Shown here one piece after another: positions 26,695-35,086 of a DNA stretch of 64,000 nucleotides (position 1 is the stretch's first letter; every line of letters starts with the position of its first letter). The notes under the pieces were generated by a model. That model did no database searches and was not told where the DNA came from. It saw only the letters and a program-made list of their open reading frames with translations. The DNA comes from Roseobacter sp. MH60115 (GTDB lineage Bacteria > Pseudomonadota > Alphaproteobacteria > Rhodobacterales > Rhodobacteraceae), in NCBI RefSeq assembly GCF_015644665.1, contig NZ_JADOBQ010000002.1:620001-684000 (forward strand). The letters are read 5' to 3'. The position numbers were made by a program, and so were the translations under genes.

Positions 26695-26715
26695 GCGGCC
26701 AATTTCTTTGGCCGC
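26695..26715 (-). promoter_or_regulatory. Hairpin in the leader of the repeat-protein gene
   Basis: A perfect 8-bp stem, GCGGCCAA / TTGGCCGC with a 5-nt loop, lies between the metalloprotease stop and the AGGAGGG site of the putative precursor (104-bp gap). There is no T-run on the minus strand, so it is more likely an mRNA-processing or stability element than a terminator. Confidence 0.55.
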
Positions 26716-26775
26716 ACCTCTGTGTGCTTATGGCACATGGGCCTGCCGGATGTCAGCATTTTCTTTAAGGCGATC

Positions 26776-28131
26776 CTACCGTACCTGTGCAATTTCACGC
26801 AGCATTCTAAAGGGTAAGCGCCCTCCGCAGCGATGCGGGATGTCATCGGGAACATCTGTGCGACTGGAAAATGCGTGACTTGATTCATCAGGGGGCGCGA
26901 GGCGCGGGCCTGCGCTGATGACCCCGATGCCGCGACGCTCCATATTCAGGGCGATAATGCGGTGGTACTGCCCGCCCGTCATCGCATCATCGACCTCCAG
27001 AAAGGTCTCGTAGACATCCGCAAAATCCAGTGTTTCGATTGTGAGGCGGTCCCAGACACTTGCCATGGCGAACCCCATGTAGTCTCGCGACTCGACCAAC
27101 GCATCTGCAAAGTATTTCGGATTTCGCGCGTATGCCTCGTCAAAGAGCGGCTGGATAATCTTGTGATAGTCTGGATCGCCTTCGAGACGGTCGGACAAGT
27201 CCTCCAGCTCTTCCGAGATCAGGTCGCCTCGTAGAAGGTTTTCGTGGAAAACATCAATCCAGATGTCAAAGAGCGCCCCAGTCAGCACTTGCGACAGATC
27301 GTGTTCATAGGCCCAGCCATCGGCAAACTCATAAAGGGTTCGGTCGTTGGAGGCGGATCGTAACTGGCTGCTGTTCGACACCTCACCAAAACGACTTAGC
27401 CTGTTGAAAGAATACAGATTTCCGCTTGTCGATTCGAGCAGGCCGACCACAGCGCTGTCGAAATGGAGCAGGGAGATCAGCGCAACCATGTCAGCGGCAG
27501 ATTCGTGAAATCCGAAGTACTCCCCGTTCACCTCGACTTTGCCGGGAAGCCCGATCTCGTTGTAGATGATGAGATGTCCCAGCTCATGCGACAGGATATC
27601 GAAGCTGAGGCCGAATTCCACCAGCTCTCCGGTTTTAAGGGTGTAGGAGCCAATCTCGATGGAGCCGAACCCGGCGAAAGCATTGTCCAACCCGCGCAGA
27701 AACAGGATCTCAAGGCGCTCGTAGTGGTCCTGAAAATGCCACTCCAACCGCCGCTCGAAATAGTGCTCCCAGATATCCATCGTGAAGCGGATAGCGCCGA
27801 ATGCATGGGCCTGCTCGAAGGCATAGGTGCCAATTTCCAGATGGTCGAAATGGCCCTCCGGGTCCGGGTGGGCTTCGGGCAGAACCGGTCCATCCCAGGG
27901 CGGGCGGTAGTGAAACGTCGCGCCGCTGGGTGTCGGGTAGTAGCCGTAGGCGCGTTCCTTACCCACAGGATCGATGACATACATGCGGTCATCTGCAGGA
28001 CCGGGCAACAGCGACCCCGCAGGTGAAGAAACCCAGACTGTTTCGGGCTCTTGTTTCTGGTCCAGTGATGGCAACTGCGGAAACAGTCGAAAACGCGTGC
28101 CACCGGAATGTTCAGTTTCAACGTATCGCAC
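26776..28131 (-). CDS. Gluzincin-type metalloprotease of the YcaO/TfuA cluster
   Basis: 451-aa protein with an HExxH zinc motif, H182-ELG-H186 (DILSHELGHLIIY), and a downstream third ligand E210 in GFHESAADMVAL. This is the spacing and ExxxD pattern of thermolysin-like (M4/gluzincin) peptidases. No signal peptide is visible, so it would act in the cytoplasm unless exported otherwise. It starts 5 bp after the TfuA stop and precedes the SGGKA-repeat gene, so a role in removing the leader or cutting between repeats is a reasonable inference. Overall sequence outside the zinc region is not recognised, and the C-terminal ~200 residues are of unknown fold. Confidence 0.75.
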   Translation of the reverse strand: MRYVETEHSGGTRFRLFPQLPSLDQKQEPETVWVSSPAGSLLPGPADDRMYVIDPVGKERAYGYYPTPSGATFHYRPPWDGPVLPEAHPDPEGHFDHLEIGTYAFEQAHAFGAIRFTMDIWEHYFERRLEWHFQDHYERLEILFLRGLDNAFAGFGSIEIGSYTLKTGELVEFGLSFDILSHELGHLIIYNEIGLPGKVEVNGEYFGFHESAADMVALISLLHFDSAVVGLLESTSGNLYSFNRLSRFGEVSNSSQLRSASNDRTLYEFADGWAYEHDLSQVLTGALFDIWIDVFHENLLRGDLISEELEDLSDRLEGDPDYHKIIQPLFDEAYARNPKYFADALVESRDYMGFAMASVWDRLTIETLDFADVYETFLEVDDAMTGGQYHRIIALNMERRGIGVISAGPRLAPPDESSHAFSSRTDVPDDIPHRCGGRLPFRMLREIAQVR

Positions 28132-28136
28132 GCGTT

Positions 28137-29498
28137 CTACCTTTCCATTGAGGGCGGTTGCGCCGGAGCATCGGGTTCATCATCTCGCCGTGCTTCATTT
28201 TGCCAAAGGACATATGCCCGGGCCATCATTTGTTCGAATTCGGAGCGATCTGCAAAGTCGTTTTGCTTAATGAATGCCGCGAGATCGTCCGGCACCGCTT
28301 GATCGCGGACCTGTTCAAAGTACCAGATCAAAAGCATGCCGGGGTTTATATCCAGATCGCTCGGCTCGGGGTGGGAGAGGCCAGCGCGATCAAGAGATAC
28401 CGCCCTCCGCTTTGCTTCGGCCAATAGCTTTGCGTAGCTTCCGTCCGCTTTCAGCGTCTCGATCATTGCGCGGCGAAAGGCATCACGATGGGCGGCAATG
28501 GTTGCCGTCAGGCGCAGCTCATCCGCAATCTGGTCCTGAAGCGCGGATACGTCCAGATCATTGGCGGCCAGCCAGCTTTCCAGAGCCTGTCCGGTGTATA
28601 GTCGGTTTTCTGCGCGAAACCTGGTCATTGCGCGGCCTACATCTGCCTGCGCCACGTCCAAACTCTGTTCAGACAGTAGACTGCTTGCCGCGCGGCGGCG
28701 CAGGTCAGCATAGAAGTTCGGATCCAAGTGCAGTTGATCAAGCACGAGCAACACCTCACGGCTTGGGCCGGTCTGCTCAATCGACCGTGTCAGCGTTTCC
28801 CACATTGCGGTGTGTTGGAATTCAAAGTTTTGTGCGGGAGGGGAGGGTGCTTCTTTGCGCAAATACGCCATCGTCGATACCATGTCGAGCGCATCCAGGC
28901 GTTTTTGGTCTACAGCGCCGGTCGGCAGCCATGTTTGCAATTTCTCTAGGCTTAACGCGGGATGTTGTTCCTTGGCTTGCTTGACAAGGCTGTCCCATGA
29001 CCGTTCGGGAAAGTGCATTTTCTTGGAGACATTTACTAGACAGCTTGCATCGGCACCCTCCAACACGCCCGCTGACACGGCGCGTTCGAGTGATGTGCGT
29101 ATGTTGACCATCGGGACCGAGAGCGCCACATATCCCAGATCCGCAGGACCATGCTGCAGCGCAACCTCATCATCGTCTTCGAGCGTTCCATCGCGGAATG
29201 CCTCAAAAATCGCGCCGACACCTATCATCCCGAAACTGTGCAATTCGGCGGCCCGCAACGCGCCCATACTCGATGCGCCAAAGACTGGAATGCCTCGCGC
29301 AATCGCAAACAGGATTTCCTTGTGCCAAACCGACGGGACACCGTCAAAGTACCCATCGATGAGGCCAATTCCTGACGCCCCCTCCTGGCAGGCCGCATAA
29401 ATGTCGCCTGCACGCGCCGGGGGGCGCACCTCAACGTCATTTAACACATCCCTGACGTCAGCTGCGTGGAGTGTCGGGCCGGTGAATACATGGATCAT
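28137..29498 (-). CDS. TfuA-like protein (YcaO partner)
   Basis: About 453 aa from ATG 29498, whose ATG overlaps the YcaO stop (ATGA). An upstream in-frame start would add 15 residues inside ycaO and is unlikely. The N-terminal TfuA core (about 1-130) is clear: MIHVFTGPTL, IGLIDGYFDGVPSVWHKEIL, FGASSMGALRAAEL, GVGAIFEAFRDGTLEDDDEV. The remaining ~320 residues are helical with no recognised domain. TfuA proteins are known partners of YcaO in trifolitoxin biosynthesis and in peptide thioamidation (methyl-coenzyme M reductase, thioviridamide-like RiPPs). The long C-terminal extension is unusual. Confidence 0.88.
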   Translation of the reverse strand: MIHVFTGPTLHAADVRDVLNDVEVRPPARAGDIYAACQEGASGIGLIDGYFDGVPSVWHKEILFAIARGIPVFGASSMGALRAAELHSFGMIGVGAIFEAFRDGTLEDDDEVALQHGPADLGYVALSVPMVNIRTSLERAVSAGVLEGADASCLVNVSKKMHFPERSWDSLVKQAKEQHPALSLEKLQTWLPTGAVDQKRLDALDMVSTMAYLRKEAPSPPAQNFEFQHTAMWETLTRSIEQTGPSREVLLVLDQLHLDPNFYADLRRRAASSLLSEQSLDVAQADVGRAMTRFRAENRLYTGQALESWLAANDLDVSALQDQIADELRLTATIAAHRDAFRRAMIETLKADGSYAKLLAEAKRRAVSLDRAGLSHPEPSDLDINPGMLLIWYFEQVRDQAVPDDLAAFIKQNDFADRSEFEQMMARAYVLWQNEARRDDEPDAPAQPPSMER

Positions 29499-30727
29499 CG
29501 AGCGGCCTGCTCCAACACTCTGTGCGCACGCTCTCCGGGGCAATAGTCATCGTGATCATGCGGACCTTCCAGCCCGGGGATGACAATTCTATGCACCGGG
29601 ATGTCAAAGGCGGGCTTGGTCAGATCCACATCTATGACCTCTGTGACACCCACTCCCATGAGGCGCTCCAGCACCCAGTCCAGATCTTCTTCCAAGGTGT
29701 CGAACGCATTTGAAGGGACGGCCTCGAACGGGGTCAGATTGGGCGACGGCGCGGACATCAGACGCTGTGCATATCGGTTCTTTTCGGCAATGCCCTTTGT
29801 TGTGTATTCATCATGCCGTAGGTCATCGCGGGCACCGGTGATATAGTTGGTCCGCACCTGCACCGCTTCGGTCAAGGCCCGTAGAAGAGCGATTTTGCTG
29901 CTGGGATGGGTGCCCGCCCCGCTGCCGGAGTGCCCGTTCTCGACAAGCATATCCGTGATCAGACAGTGAAACGTCGCAACCCCGACGTCCCCGGTCATAT
30001 TCCAAACGCCCACGGACATGCCGGCCTTTTGCAGCGCCTCAAGCAGGGACCGACACGCCGCATCGGTTATGCTGTCCAAGTCCAACTTGGTTTCCGTCTT
30101 AGCGCCAAACGGCAGGATATGCCAAAGGGTATGCGCATCCCGTTCAATCACCTCGCATATGCCGTGCACCATCGCCTCCAGACGATGATTGCCAGAGGCC
30201 AGACCGTTTGTACTTGCAACAAAGCATCCTGAGTGAGGCCGCCTCGGCAGAGTGTAGTCCGTATGTACCAATTCCGATGGCAGCCAAACGCGGTCGCCCG
30301 AGATGAGGTCGCGACCTTCTGCCCAAAGGATCGACCGATCCGCGTGAAACGCGGTACCGTGCAAAAATGGCAGACGTTCAATGTCAATGACACGTCCGCG
30401 CGTGCTCATGTCGTCGTAACTGCCTTCGACCAGGGGCAGATCGATCTCTTCCGCATGAAACCCTTCTATTGCCTCCATGACCGCGGATGCCTTGGCCGCT
30501 GAAAGGTTCAAACCCTTACCCTGTGAAACGGACAAAGAGCGCGAATTTGGGCGATAGGCGTTGACGACCGGAATGCCGATCCGATCAAGCCCCGTGACAT
30601 TGGCCACGCGCGTAATGCCCATGGCGGCCAAACGAGATCCTACGGTCTCAAGTGTCTGGGCCGGGCTGACAATGCGGTGCGTGCCATCAGCAAATGACTT
30701 GCGCGTGCTTTCCATGTCAGATGCCAT
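29495..30727 (-). CDS. YcaO-domain ATP-dependent peptide-modifying enzyme
   Basis: 410-aa YcaO protein. ATP/Mg-binding segments typical of the family are present: SQGKGLNLSAAKASAVMEA (about 68-86), then the ExxE-like helix IEGFHAE; EAMVHGICEVIERDA (about 184-198); and GSGAGTHPSSKIALLRALTEA. YcaO enzymes phosphorylate a backbone amide oxygen, allowing azoline, amidine or thioamide formation. With TfuA and without an E1-like/ocin-ThiF partner in the cluster, thioamidation is the best-supported analogy, but no sulfur donor gene is present. The start is ATG 30727 (or ATG 30715). The stop overlaps the TfuA start. Confidence 0.9.
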   Translation of the reverse strand: MASDMESTRKSFADGTHRIVSPAQTLETVGSRLAAMGITRVANVTGLDRIGIPVVNAYRPNSRSLSVSQGKGLNLSAAKASAVMEAIEGFHAEEIDLPLVEGSYDDMSTRGRVIDIERLPFLHGTAFHADRSILWAEGRDLISGDRVWLPSELVHTDYTLPRRPHSGCFVASTNGLASGNHRLEAMVHGICEVIERDAHTLWHILPFGAKTETKLDLDSITDAACRSLLEALQKAGMSVGVWNMTGDVGVATFHCLITDMLVENGHSGSGAGTHPSSKIALLRALTEAVQVRTNYITGARDDLRHDEYTTKGIAEKNRYAQRLMSAPSPNLTPFEAVPSNAFDTLEEDLDWVLERLMGVGVTEVIDVDLTKPAFDIPVHRIVIPGLEGPHDHDDYCPGERAHRVLEQAAR

Positions 30728-30828
30728 CCCAACATGGAACCTGATCGCGGGGAAAGAAAAAGAGGCACAGTTGCATTATCGTTCCGGTGACCGGCTGATG
30801 AGGTCGTTCTCAAAAAGAGTTTCCAACG

Positions 30829-31095
30829 TCACAGGGCGCTCCTTTTTGGGGCACCATCGTTCCCCGCAAGAGGTGAGCCTGGCCGACAGGCATATCGCTT
30901 TCTCTGGGAGCGATATGCGCGGCAGCGCACAAGCGCGGTCATCGCGGCTGTCTCGACTTGGTTGAACATGTTGCGCAGTCGCATGCGTCGCTCGTACGCT
31001 ACGCCAAGAGCCCAAAGGATGAGCGCTATAGCCCACATGCCAGCCATCCAGAGGGTTGCGCCGATCACACTGACGGTCTTCAGCAAAAGGTACAT
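30829..31095 (-). CDS. Small membrane protein upstream of ycaO
   Basis: 88-aa frame with one or two hydrophobic helices (VSVIGATLWMAGMWAIALILWALGV, residues about 7-32, in part) followed by a strongly basic tail. It is co-oriented with and 101 bp upstream of ycaO. The ribosome-binding site is weak (AGAAGA) and no family is recognised. It could be a small immunity, anchor or export helper of the cluster, or a chance frame. Confidence 0.35.
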   Translation of the reverse strand: MYLLLKTVSVIGATLWMAGMWAIALILWALGVAYERRMRLRNMFNQVETAAMTALVRCRAYRSQRKRYACRPGSPLAGNDGAPKRSAL

Positions 31096-31276
31096 TCTTC
31101 TAATCGTTCCTGACCAATCGTTACCCTTGTAGTATGGCAGTTAACCGATTGGCGACCAAATTCTGCTGATCTGCAGTGACGAACTTGTATCAGGCACTAC
31201 GCCTTGGTGAACCGGCCTGGCGGTGCCTGGATTGTCATCGCGTCGGCTCGGCGGACATCAAGCGTCCGACTAACGT

Positions 31277-32224
31277 CTATTCAGATGGCGCCAGCAAGGT
31301 CACATCTTTCATGTCACGCAGCAGATCCGTATCTTTGCGGTATAGCATGCGAAAATGATCACGCTCTTGCGGAGACCAGGGATCGTATCGGGGCCAGTCG
31401 GGGCCGCGCGGATACGTGTCCTGAATCTCCGCCCGCTTTGCCAAGGCAGCCGCGCCGCCGATGCGGGATGCCTCACTCAGCAAAACCTCGATGGCGCGAT
31501 GGGAAGCGGAGGGTCGGTCATTAGACCTTTTGGGTAAGGCAAAATCGCTCACATCGACCTCCGATCCGCAGAGATTTCTGATAATGCGCGGAGAAAGAGC
31601 GCCGAAGTCTTCGTGTCGCCACAATATGATTTCCGCGGTGGGAAAGGACTTTTGAACCAGTTCGACGAGGTCCACCCAACTCGGCAAGCGGCTGAGAACG
31701 GCGCGCTTCATCTCAAGGTCTGACACAAGATGCTGCCCGCTGGCAGACCGCAGGAATTCGACATAGGCCGAGGCGAAGAAATCCGCGTATTCGCGAATTG
31801 CCAGATGCACTTCTTTCACGGGGAACGGTATGTTCGATGCGAAGATCGGCACCAATGTGTTGCGCAGGTTGTAGACATCGCCGGTGCGCACACAGTGGCC
31901 GCAATGACCGGACATGTTTTCGTCCGATAGGATGATCCGCTCCCCCGGCCCGGCGGGCACCGTGTCGAAGAATGCACGCGCCTGGTCAGCAAGTGCCGCG
32001 TCCGAAAACTTTCGCCGATAGTCCAGCCCCAACTTCTCATATCCGTTCAGCTGGCACGGATACGTGTAATCCTTTCGCGTATGACGATGGTGAATGTAGT
32101 GCACGCCACGCTTTCTGAGCTTGCCGGCATTCCGTTTCAGTATCGCTTGCACATAGCTCGTGGCTGTTTTGTTCACACCGCCATGGACGATCACATAAGG
32201 CTGACCTTCCTGTTGCACCGCCAC
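31277..32224 (-). CDS. Sulfotransferase-like P-loop protein
   Basis: 315-aa protein with an N-terminal PAPS-binding-type loop (VIVHGGVNKTATSYVQAIL) and a central segment resembling the 3'-phosphate-binding region (EVHLAIREYADFFASAYVEFL, in part). These fit the diverged sulfotransferases common in Rhodobacteraceae. Such enzymes move sulfate from PAPS to carbohydrates or small molecules. It starts 3 bp after the end of the upstream hydrolase-glycosyltransferase gene. Substrate and link to the YcaO genes downstream are unknown. Confidence 0.75.
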   Translation of the reverse strand: MAVQQEGQPYVIVHGGVNKTATSYVQAILKRNAGKLRKRGVHYIHHRHTRKDYTYPCQLNGYEKLGLDYRRKFSDAALADQARAFFDTVPAGPGERIILSDENMSGHCGHCVRTGDVYNLRNTLVPIFASNIPFPVKEVHLAIREYADFFASAYVEFLRSASGQHLVSDLEMKRAVLSRLPSWVDLVELVQKSFPTAEIILWRHEDFGALSPRIIRNLCGSEVDVSDFALPKRSNDRPSASHRAIEVLLSEASRIGGAAALAKRAEIQDTYPRGPDWPRYDPWSPQERDHFRMLYRKDTDLLRDMKDVTLLAPSE

Positions 32225-32227
32225 GGC

Positions 32228-34252
32228 TCAACCCGTCTCAGCTTGGGTGGCGGCGTTGATGCGGGCAATCTTTTCGCGGAAGTCGGCCCAGGTATCGCGC
32301 TCTTTGAGTTCGCTGATCTTGTCGCGGTGCCAGATGACGGCATCGGCGTGCAGGCGCGCCAGTTCGGGATCCCTCATCAGCATCGCAAGTTCTTCGCGCA
32401 GTGGCGCCAGATACTTGTGGATCGACGTGTCTCTTTCCGAATTGACGTTCATGTTGGTCCAGTAGTCCTCGCCCTGATCGTCATGGATATGATTGGTGCG
32501 CCCCCGGTCACGTTTGACCAGAAAGTTGTCCACCGAGCGCACGGCGTAGTGGTGAAGACGGGCGTGATCATGCCTAAAGCCGGTGTGGGTTTTCCATCCG
32601 CCATCCAGGTAGAAGGACGGCATCGGCAATCCGCCCGCGTCTACCCATTTCACGTCACCGCGCCCCAGATTGAAGGCAGGCCGATGCACCCGCAGTTTGC
32701 GGAACAGCTCGTTGTTGCGCACCAGCGTTTTCATGCCCCGGGCGCGGAAGTTGCTGTATTCATCTTCCCCCGCACAACAGTCGAAGCGTTCCGTGATCAG
32801 CGCGTCCTCGAAGGCGACGTGCCCGCTGTTGCCAAAGAGCCGCCAGCACACCGATATGGCATCGGCATCTCCGACCGCCGCAAAGAGATCATCGAGCCTG
32901 CCACGTCCGGCGCGAATATTGAGAAATTCGTCACAGTCCGCACACATCAGCCAGTCGGCTGATGTGTATATCGCCTCATTCTGCGCCTGCGCCAGTGCCG
33001 CCCGTTGGGGGCTTTTGCCGTCTCGGAAACGGTTCTCGCGATGTTGTGCCAATCCCAGTGCCTGCAGACGGTCGGCGATCAGATCCGTCCCGTCGGCGCA
33101 ATCATTTGTATAGATCAGAAAATCGGTAAACCCGATTACCCGGTTGTAGGCCACCCATTCCAACATGAACGGGCCTTCGTTCTTCATGGTGGTCACGATA
33201 AGGCGCGACCCCATCTCCGCGCGCGGGATTTCGGCAGGCGCGGTCTGTCCGCCGCCCGTCGGGGCCACGATCTTCGTGTCGTGCTTGGGCTGGCCTCTTA
33301 TTTTTGAGCCCACATGCGCGATCTCGGCGGTATCCGTGCCGTCCCGCCCGGCATCGGTCTGCTTGTCCGCCTCTTTCGCCCGTGTCCGCAGCCGTGCACG
33401 AAAAAGCAGATCGAACCGCTTGGCGGTTTCTTCTCTGCCACTGTCCTTAAAGTAGGAGGAGACCGAGCCGCGAAACCACGGCAAATTACGTCTGGCGCGG
33501 TATAGCCTGTAGAATTCAGCGTCGGTCAATTCATCAAAGATACAGCGCTCCATCACCGTCTTATGCGCGCCTATCTTGCGCAGGAAAACGGCTGTCTTGT
33601 GTTGCGAGTAGCGGCACCTGTAGATGTGGATATTTTCGCCGCCCAGGCGGTCGACATGTTTCTGGTCAAGCGCGTGGTATGGGTCATAGAAGACATTGAC
33701 CCGACCCAATGACCCGGTCAGCGCGGCAGCATCGCCCAGTGGCAGGGCCCAGTTCTGGCGGCGCCCGTTTTCATACCGTGTCTCCCACGGCACCAGAGCC
33801 TCGTCGAGCGTGGTCTGCGGGTTGATGGCCACGACATGCGCGCCTGGCACCAGCGATGCGAACGCAATGGCTGCATAGGCGCCCATGGAAACGCCTGCAA
33901 AAATGACCCGTTCGTATCCCTCGAAGAATCCGTCGGCAGCAAATGTCTCAAACCGCTCGATCAATTCGGCATCGCGATACCAGTCGCTCACATGTGCCAT
34001 CACGCCAAGATGCGACACCCCCTGATCCAGCGCGAATTTATACGCCCAGGGTTCCCGCATTGGATCCGCATCGTTTACATTGGACAGGTTATCAAAAGTT
34101 ACCAATAGCCGCGATGACGGACGTTTTGAGAACAACAGGCTATGGCGCAAGTTCTTTTCAAGAAAGCCTGCGCCGGTCGCCCCCGGGCGCAAGTCATCGA
34201 ACCAGAAGGGAACGGCCTGCAACAACTCATTATCTTCGGTGTCGGTTGCCAC
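32228..34252 (-). CDS. Fusion: alpha/beta-hydrolase-like domain plus glycosyltransferase (GT2/GT92-like)
   Basis: 674-aa two-domain protein. Residues about 40-250 look like an alpha/beta hydrolase with nucleophile elbow GVSMGAY and strand VIFAGVS. After a charged linker (about 300-345), residues about 350-600 are a glycosyltransferase of the GT2/GT92 type (LIVTTMKNEGPFMLEWVAYNRVIGF, in part; FLIYTNDCADGTDLIADRL; WLMCADCDEFLNI, containing a DxD-like DCDE). The fusion suggests acyl/ester editing coupled to glycan transfer, as in cell-surface polysaccharide assembly. It is co-oriented with the sulfotransferase. Confidence 0.8.
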   Translation of the reverse strand: MATDTEDNELLQAVPFWFDDLRPGATGAGFLEKNLRHSLLFSKRPSSRLLVTFDNLSNVNDADPMREPWAYKFALDQGVSHLGVMAHVSDWYRDAELIERFETFAADGFFEGYERVIFAGVSMGAYAAIAFASLVPGAHVVAINPQTTLDEALVPWETRYENGRRQNWALPLGDAAALTGSLGRVNVFYDPYHALDQKHVDRLGGENIHIYRCRYSQHKTAVFLRKIGAHKTVMERCIFDELTDAEFYRLYRARRNLPWFRGSVSSYFKDSGREETAKRFDLLFRARLRTRAKEADKQTDAGRDGTDTAEIAHVGSKIRGQPKHDTKIVAPTGGGQTAPAEIPRAEMGSRLIVTTMKNEGPFMLEWVAYNRVIGFTDFLIYTNDCADGTDLIADRLQALGLAQHRENRFRDGKSPQRAALAQAQNEAIYTSADWLMCADCDEFLNIRAGRGRLDDLFAAVGDADAISVCWRLFGNSGHVAFEDALITERFDCCAGEDEYSNFRARGMKTLVRNNELFRKLRVHRPAFNLGRGDVKWVDAGGLPMPSFYLDGGWKTHTGFRHDHARLHHYAVRSVDNFLVKRDRGRTNHIHDDQGEDYWTNMNVNSERDTSIHKYLAPLREELAMLMRDPELARLHADAVIWHRDKISELKERDTWADFREKIARINAATQAETG

Positions 34253-34395
34253 TTTTGACTTTTCACTGCTCAGGGTTTTTGCCGGATCGCCCGACTTCCG
34301 TTCCGCTCACTATAGCCTTGCACCAAATTGCCTTACAACATCCGAACACAAACCTATGAAATCACCAAAGCTGTGGTTCACTGGCAAGCGGCGCA

Positions 34396-35076
34396 CTATC
34401 GCTTGTGCACCACCAGAAGCTGGTCACGGCGTTTTTTCTGATAGCGCACAGGTTCGATGATACAGGCCGAGATATCCGGCACCAGGGCGTTGAAAGCCGC
34501 CTGCGTTTCGGGGTCGGAATGGGAAAATTGCAAGTTGTCTTGATAGCTGCGAAACAGCGCCGCCGTTTTGGTGGTCTCTTTTTCGTATGTCGGCGGCTGC
34601 CATCTTAAGTCTTCTATGACGTAGAGGCCGCCCGAGGGCATCAGAGGAAAGATTTCGAGAAAGGCGTTTTGCTGGTGGTGCGAGGCGTGACTGGCATCGT
34701 CGATCACGATATCCGGTCCGTTTTTGAAAGACCCGGCCGCTCGGGCGATATCCGCCCGGTCGTCCATGTCACAGCGGTGAAAGGTGAAACGGTCATGCTT
34801 GAACCACGAGAAATCCGACACATCCAACCCGTGTATTTCGGCCTTCGGGAAGTACTCCAGCCACATGCGGATGGAGGGGCAATCCCGGGTCTCCCGATCC
34901 GCGTCAATGCCCATTTCAGGGCCCCCGATCAGCAAACCCATTTCCAGAAAGACAATCTCGCGCTGCCGATAGGGCAGAAACAGCATGTGGTAGAGTTCTG
35001 TGTACCGGTGCTTGCGTGAGCCTTTGTCGGACCCGTAGCGATCCGCAAGATCTGTCAGGTTCACCGGCTTGCTCAC
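34396..35076 (-). CDS. Class I SAM-dependent methyltransferase (sugar-modifying type)
   Basis: About 226 aa from GTG 35076 (VSKPVNLTDLADRYGSDKG), preceded by a purine-rich site and 10 bp after the upstream glycosyltransferase stop. The longer open frame into that gene is rejected. Residues resemble O-methyltransferases of polysaccharide and rhamnosyl clusters: FLEMGLLIGGPEMG (motif I region), IHGLDVSDF, DIVIDDASHASHHQQNAFLEIFPLM (in part) and GLYVIEDLRW. Likely methylates a sugar in the product of this glycan cluster. Confidence 0.78.
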   Translation of the reverse strand: MSKPVNLTDLADRYGSDKGSRKHRYTELYHMLFLPYRQREIVFLEMGLLIGGPEMGIDADRETRDCPSIRMWLEYFPKAEIHGLDVSDFSWFKHDRFTFHRCDMDDRADIARAAGSFKNGPDIVIDDASHASHHQQNAFLEIFPLMPSGGLYVIEDLRWQPPTYEKETTKTAALFRSYQDNLQFSHSDPETQAAFNALVPDISACIIEPVRYQKKRRDQLLVVHKR

Positions 35077-35086
35077 TTTACCTGCC

